Positions 6,796 through 9,808 of a stretch of 9,808 nucleotides of DNA are shown in pieces. Source of the DNA: Acidilobaceae archaeon UBA158 (GTDB taxonomy: Archaea > Thermoproteota > Thermoprotei_A > Sulfolobales > Acidilobaceae); NCBI GenBank assembly GCA_002506595.1, contig DAXV01000035.1, positions 223 through 10,030 on the forward strand, written 5' to 3'. The translations under genes and the position numbers were made by a program. The first letter of the stretch is position 1; each line of letters starts with the position of its first letter. The notes under the pieces were generated by a model. The model saw only the letters and a program-made list of their open reading frames with translations, made no database searches and had not been told where the DNA came from.

Positions 6796-6844
6796 CAAAT
6801 ATAAAAAGTTAAAACATGACCAAATATATAAATAGTTAAAACAT
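6796..6844. repeat. Tandem near-duplicate of a TATA-like element upstream of the MFS gene
   Basis: Two adjacent units read on the plus strand as CAAATATA-AAAAGTTAAAACAT (6796-6817) and CAAATATATAAATAGTTAAAACAT (6821-6844), separated by GAC. The 11-base core AGTTAAAACAT is identical at 6807-6817 and 6834-6844, offset by 27 bases. Each unit includes a TATA-like box. This could be a duplicated promoter or paired binding sites for a regulator. Confidence 0.5.
6797..6807 (-). promoter_or_regulatory. Candidate TATA box of the MFS-prenyltransferase operon
   Basis: The minus strand reads TTTTTATATTT. A start about 26 bases downstream, near 6776, leaves a leader of some 23 bases with the AGGTGG site. 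An upstream near-copy of the same box (ATTTATATATT, 6833-6823) lies in the duplicated element. Confidence 0.4.
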
Positions 6845-6849
6845 TAAAA

Positions 6850-6868
6850 TAAAATAAATTTTATTTTA
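6850..6868. terminator. AT-only palindrome at the deoC stop, possible terminator
   Basis: TAAAATAAA (6850-6858) and TTTATTTTA (6860-6868) are exact complements around a single base, overlapping the deoC TAA stop. In the minus-strand RNA the palindrome is followed by TTTT. Chance is plausible in such AT-rich sequence, so the terminator role is tentative. Confidence 0.3.
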
Positions 6869-7579
6869 AAAATTAAATTTTAATAATGAAAAATAATCTT
6901 TATATTCATTAAACTCTTTTATTATCTTCACACTACTGCTTGTACCTAAAATATCTGCACCCAAATACAAAAATGTCATTGCTTGAATAGCAGTTTTAAT
7001 TCCTCCTGAAGCTTTAATCTTCTGATTTTTATTGACTGCATTTCTTATAATAATTATATCATCTATGCTAACACCTCTTGGTCCAAAGCCAGTTGAAGTT
7101 TTAATAAAATCTCCATTATGCTCTTCAATAATTTTAGATATTTTTATAATAGATTCTTTGCTTAAATATCCTGTTTCTATTATAAATTTTATTTTAGCAT
7201 TGAATTGATGGGTTAATTCTGTTAATTCTTTAATTTCTTGGGAAACCAAATCAAATTTATTAGATATAGCATTTAATAGATTTATTACTACATCAACCTC
7301 TTTTGCACCATAGTCAATCGCCTTTTCAATTTGAATTTTTTTAATTTCTAATGGATCGTTTCCCATTGGAAAACTAATTACTGATGATAAAGGAACTTTT
7401 GATATTTCTGAAGCAAATTTAATTGCAGATAAAGGCAATACAAGAGATCTAAAACCATATTTTTTAGTTTCGTCTATTCCCTTTAGAATTGCATCATATC
7501 CTTCTTCAGGCTTAAGTACAGTATGGTCAATCTTCTCCGCTAATTCCTTTTCATTACTAGGTAATGAAACATTAACCAA
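6866..7579 (-). CDS. deoC: Deoxyribose-phosphate aldolase DeoC
   Basis: Class I aldolase that reversibly splits 2-deoxyribose 5-phosphate into acetaldehyde and glyceraldehyde 3-phosphate, in the breakdown of deoxynucleosides; cytosolic TIM barrel. Numbered from the upstream TTG at 7594: IDHTVLKP is at 22-29, the proton-relay aspartate D101 in KEVDVVINL, the Schiff-base lysine K165 in FIKTSTGFGPRG, the second lysine K194 in KASGGIK, and the phosphate loop ILGTSS at 215-220. All catalytic residues are present. The usual V-C/N-x-P strand after the first helix reads LVLPLSA, a modest departure. The length (237-242 residues) is typical. I favour the TTG at 7579, five bases after GGTGA, over the TTG at 7594, which would sit at the likely transcription start. 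It lies 48 bases after an MFS gene, with its own TATA-like box in between. Confidence 0.93.
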   Translation of the reverse strand: MVNVSLPSNEKELAEKIDHTVLKPEEGYDAILKGIDETKKYGFRSLVLPLSAIKFASEISKVPLSSVISFPMGNDPLEIKKIQIEKAIDYGAKEVDVVINLLNAISNKFDLVSQEIKELTELTHQFNAKIKFIIETGYLSKESIIKISKIIEEHNGDFIKTSTGFGPRGVSIDDIIIIRNAVNKNQKIKASGGIKTAIQAMTFLYLGADILGTSSSVKIIKEFNEYKDYFSLLKFNF

Positions 7580-7584
7580 ATCAT

Positions 7585-7589
7585 TCACC
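7585..7589 (-). promoter_or_regulatory. Ribosome binding site GGTGA supporting the TTG start of deoC
   Basis: GGTGA followed by ATGAT and TTG (7579-7577). The spacing matches other genes here. The in-frame TTG codons at 7594 and 7591 lack any such site, though leaderless translation from 7594 cannot be excluded. Confidence 0.4.
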
Positions 7590-7614
7590 AACAAATAATT
7601 ATTATTAAAGGGTT

Positions 7615-7625
7615 ATTTATATAAT
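7615..7625 (-). promoter_or_regulatory. Candidate TATA box for deoC
   Basis: The minus strand reads ATTATATAAAT in the short gap after the upstream MFS stop. A start about 26 bases downstream falls near 7594, giving a leader of about 15 bases before the TTG at 7579. deoC may thus be expressed apart from, as well as with, the MFS gene. Confidence 0.35.
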
Positions 7626-7627
7626 AT

Positions 7628-8767
7628 TTAAAGCAATAAAAACAATGAAGCCGCAGAGGCTCTTGCAATGGCTGTAAACAAAAACAATTTTCTTATGATT
7701 GAATAACCATATTTAGGCTCTAAAAAGTCATATGTAATACCTCCTATTTCTCCTCCTATTAGAGCTGAAAAACCCATAATTACGCTATAAGTTCCTATAG
7801 CAGCCCTCTTATCTTTTGAATTATCAACTAAATAAGAAAAATAACCTACGTTGTTAATTGAATTTGCAACTCCTCCTAACACGTTTGCAAGATAAATACC
7901 TTCAACATTAGGTGAAATAGCGTATGCAAGAGCGAAAAAAGTATTTGTAAATCTGCCTATAAATAATGACAATTTGGTATGCTTTGCAATAAAATAACCA
8001 AAGTATCTTTGTAATAATATGGTAGAGCCTAATGATATTATATTAATTATTGCAACTTGAAATGTATTCATATGAAATATATAAACTTGGGCTAATGGAA
8101 ATAAAGGCCATGCAAAAGACCACGTTATCATATATAACAAATTAAATAAGAAAAACTTTTTTAATTTAACATAATCTTCTTTATTTATCCAAATACCATT
8201 ATTTTTATTATAATCTTCACTATAATTTACATTAATTACTATAAATGTTGATAACAAACTAATAAATGCTGATAACAAGAAAACATATTTAACTAATAGT
8301 GTATTATATTCTAAATAAAGACCACCCAATACTATGATTGGTAGCGAAGCCAAAGAAGAATAGAAATAAATTCTGGAAAGAATGACGCTCCTGCTTGTCC
8401 TGCTATGTAATTCCATAAGCAAAGATAAACCTAAGCCTGAAATACCAGAACCTACCATAATTAGTGCAACAAACAATGTATATAATGGACCTTGAGTAGT
8501 TAAAACAAATAATGCAATCAATGCTAAACTTTTCAATATGTTACCAAACAAAATTAGAGATTTCGGATTTTTTCTTGAAAGAGACGAAATATATTGAGAA
8601 ATATTAGTGAAAAATGTGCCTGATGTAGAGATTATACCTAAAAGATATCCTGGCAAGCCAAGAGCAGCACCAATGAATGACAAGAACGGAGAATAAGAGC
8701 TAGATGCAACACTATTTATTACATTATATAGCAATAGTTTTGTTATTGCTTTTTTATTTTTCTCCAA
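7628..8767 (-). CDS. MFS transporter upstream of deoC
   Basis: Major facilitator superfamily permease of 379 residues with about 12 helices: two six-helix halves, with a hydrophilic, charged central loop at about 181-203. Family-like features are LGLPGYLLGII (36-46) leading into helix 2, MVGSGISGLGLSL (104-116) in helix 4, and GTYSVIMGFSALIGGEIGG (325-343) in helix 11. The protein ends within a hydrophobic run (ASLFLLL), with no cytoplasmic tail. The start is TTG 8767-8765, the only suitable codon near the N-terminus; AGGG lies 8-9 bases upstream, as for panE. Being just before deoC, it might import deoxynucleosides or a deoxysugar, but that is inference from position only. It is not an obvious close copy of the other MFS gene in the window. 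Confidence 0.82.
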   Translation of the reverse strand: MEKNKKAITKLLLYNVINSVASSSYSPFLSFIGAALGLPGYLLGIISTSGTFFTNISQYISSLSRKNPKSLILFGNILKSLALIALFVLTTQGPLYTLFVALIMVGSGISGLGLSLLMELHSRTSRSVILSRIYFYSSLASLPIIVLGGLYLEYNTLLVKYVFLLSAFISLLSTFIVINVNYSEDYNKNNGIWINKEDYVKLKKFFLFNLLYMITWSFAWPLFPLAQVYIFHMNTFQVAIINIISLGSTILLQRYFGYFIAKHTKLSLFIGRFTNTFFALAYAISPNVEGIYLANVLGGVANSINNVGYFSYLVDNSKDKRAAIGTYSVIMGFSALIGGEIGGITYDFLEPKYGYSIIRKLFLFTAIARASAASLFLLL

Positions 8768-8787
8768 TTTTTTTCCCTACTATATTT

Positions 8788-8814
8788 AAATCTAACAAAT
8801 ATAAATTTAGATTT
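8788..8814. repeat. 8-bp inverted repeat flanking the TATA-like box, possible operator
   Basis: AAATCTAA (8788-8795) and its complement TTAGATTT (8807-8814) enclose an 11-base spacer holding the TATA-like box. Such an arrangement would let a dimeric repressor block TBP. The arms are AT-rich, so chance cannot be excluded. Confidence 0.35.
8796..8805 (-). promoter_or_regulatory. Candidate TATA box of the MFS-deoC unit
   Basis: The minus strand reads TTTATATTTG, nearly the same box as upstream of the central MFS gene. The predicted start near 8775 gives a very short leader before the TTG. The box lies between the arms of an inverted repeat. Confidence 0.4.
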
Positions 8815-8843
8815 TTTAAAACACTTCAATTATTTATATAATT

Positions 8844-8863
8844 AAAAAATATTTTAAATATTT
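8844..8863 (-). terminator. Possible terminator after the GNAT gene
   Basis: On the minus strand AAATATTT, one A, and AAATATTT again (8863-8847) run into a T tract. This T-rich stretch lies 17 bases after the GNAT stop codon and resembles archaeal T-run terminators. AT background makes it weak. Confidence 0.25.
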
Positions 8864-8880
8864 AATAGGAAATCATCTAT

Positions 8881-9537
8881 TTAAATTAAATTTAATTCAA
8901 ACACTATAAATCCTTCTGAACTATCTTTTTTTACAATAGAATTATGTTCAAAATCAACATTTTCTTGGCCTAAAAGGAATGGAGGATCTGTATTAAGCAA
9001 AATCATACTATTTTTAGCATATACTTTACCGTTATAATACTTTATTGGAAACCAAACCCAATCATTAACAAAACCTTTCAAATTCAAGATTAAATTTTTA
9101 GCTTCATAAAAACCATAGTTTTTAATTATGTTATCTAATGATACTTTTTTACCTTTATCATAATAAAATCTATCAATTTCTTTAAATCCTAAAGACTTTA
9201 CTAAAGATAAAGATGGAATATTTTTCTCATTAATTAAAAGTCTAATAATTTTTTTATTACTTAATTGGATTGCTTTTAATGTTAACTCTTTACCTATTCC
9301 TTTTCTTCTTAATTCTCTTTTAACTCTAATCCCTTCAAGCCATGCAAAATCATCAAAAATTTTTGCATGTATTATACCTAAGATTTCTCCATTTGATATT
9401 GCTTTAATAAACAAACCCTCATTTATCCAATGATCAAAAACCTTTTCTATATAATCTCCCCAATCCCACGTATTTTTTGTTAATTCAATTACTTTTTCTT
9501 TATCTTGTATACTAACTTTTTCAAATTTGATATCCAT
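8881..9537 (-). CDS. GNAT-family N-acetyltransferase with an extra C-terminal region
   Basis: Cytosolic acetyl-CoA-dependent transferase of 218 residues. The GNAT core spans about 3-127. It shows strands ILGIIHAKI (52-60) and AWLEGIRVKRELRRKGIGKEL (65-85), containing the acetyl-CoA pyrophosphate loop R-R-K-G-I-G at 77-82. It then has NIPSLSLVKSLGFKEI (106-121), the usual helix and strand that close the fold. The remaining 90 residues (about 130-218) are rich in Trp, Phe and Tyr (NDWVWFP, 158-164) and belong to no domain I can name; they may shape the acceptor site. The start is ATG 9537-9535 with GGGGAT (9547-9542) four bases upstream. It follows a truncated MFS gene by 11 bases and is likely in its operon. 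The acceptor is unknown. Confidence 0.88.
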   Translation of the reverse strand: MDIKFEKVSIQDKEKVIELTKNTWDWGDYIEKVFDHWINEGLFIKAISNGEILGIIHAKIFDDFAWLEGIRVKRELRRKGIGKELTLKAIQLSNKKIIRLLINEKNIPSLSLVKSLGFKEIDRFYYDKGKKVSLDNIIKNYGFYEAKNLILNLKGFVNDWVWFPIKYYNGKVYAKNSMILLNTDPPFLLGQENVDFEHNSIVKKDSSEGFIVFELNLI

Positions 9538-9548
9538 CTTTATCCCCT

Positions 9549-9808
9549 TTATTTATTTAAACTAAAGACGGTATAAATCATAATTAGAAATGCTAAAAAT
9601 GATGTTATAGATGTAAAATAATACGCATAGCTATACTTAATTAAATAAAGACCTCCCATTATTATATTTGACAGAAATATACCTATACTCCTTCCAAATG
9701 TTAAAAGACCCATATTGCTACTCATAGATTCTGATTTTGAAAGGATTGAAATTATAGTAGGCTCAAAAGTTTCTGTAGAAGCAACAGCGATACCTAAAAT
9801 AAATGACA
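9549..9808 (-). CDS. C-terminal part of an MFS transporter (5' end outside the window)
   Basis: An open frame enters from the right edge and ends at TAA 9551-9549; 85 residues are visible. They include GIAVASTETFEPTII (5-19), then SNMGLLTFGRSIGIFLSN (30-47) leading into a hydrophobic helix. A last membrane helix, SITSFLAFLIMIYTVF (66-81), is followed by SLNK. The G-R-S-I-G pattern in the penultimate helix and the spacing of helices match the last three helices of MFS permeases. It lies 11 bases upstream of the GNAT gene, whose ribosome site sits in the gap. Substrate unknown. Confidence 0.75.
   Translation of the reverse strand, partial: SFILGIAVASTETFEPTIISILSKSESMSSNMGLLTFGRSIGIFLSNIIMGGLYLIKYSYAYYFTSITSFLAFLIMIYTVFSLNK

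Noticed and set aside
1..9808. Small RNA genes in the gaps, including C/D box guide RNAs and tRNAs
   Set aside because: By eye, no gap showed the paired RTGATGA and CTGA boxes or a cloverleaf; all gaps are under 160 bases and nearly pure A/T.

Overview
The window is AT-rich (about 30% GC by eye, not counted). Every gene I can support lies on the minus strand, so the region reads from right to left. It looks archaeal. Short AT boxes of the TATA type sit about 15-35 bases upstream of several starts. Ribosome sites resemble GTGAT, GGTGA or AGGTGG and lie 3-5 bases before the start; these match parts of GGAGGTGAT, the complement of the archaeal 16S rRNA tail. TTG and GTG starts are common. A low-GC thermoacidophilic crenarchaeon such as Caldisphaera, or a Thermoplasmatales relative, would fit, but the genus is a guess. 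There are no rRNA, tRNA, CRISPR or transposon signatures.

Layout in transcription order: (a) 9808-8881: the C-terminal end of an MFS permease, followed 11 bases later by a GNAT acetyltransferase with an extra C-terminal region. (b) 8767-6866: a second MFS permease and deoC (deoxyribose-phosphate aldolase), which seems to have its own TATA box. (c) 6753-4613: a third MFS permease and a MenA/UbiA-like membrane prenyltransferase, 17 bases apart, preceded by a tandemly duplicated promoter-like element and followed by a perfect 11-bp inverted repeat. (d) 4501-1814: an acetamidase/formamidase-family hydrolase, panE (ketopantoate reductase) and panB (ketopantoate hydroxymethyltransferase), packed with 8-10 base gaps. 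(e) 1690-155: an APC-family amino acid permease. No gene-free stretch exceeds 160 bases.

Functionally, panB and panE give the two steps from 2-ketoisovalerate to pantoate, the first part of coenzyme A synthesis. The archaeal pantoate kinase and phosphopantothenate synthetase are not in the window. The amidase could conceivably feed one-carbon units (formamide to formate) or ammonia, but that is inference. DeoC points to deoxynucleoside breakdown, with the neighbouring permeases as possible importers.

The most unusual item is the prenyltransferase. Its first Asp-rich motif is intact (NDYRD), but the positions of the second motif read KLEPI, so both metal-binding Asp are gone. The rest is ordinary metabolism and transport. 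I do not see a clear new defence or mobile system.
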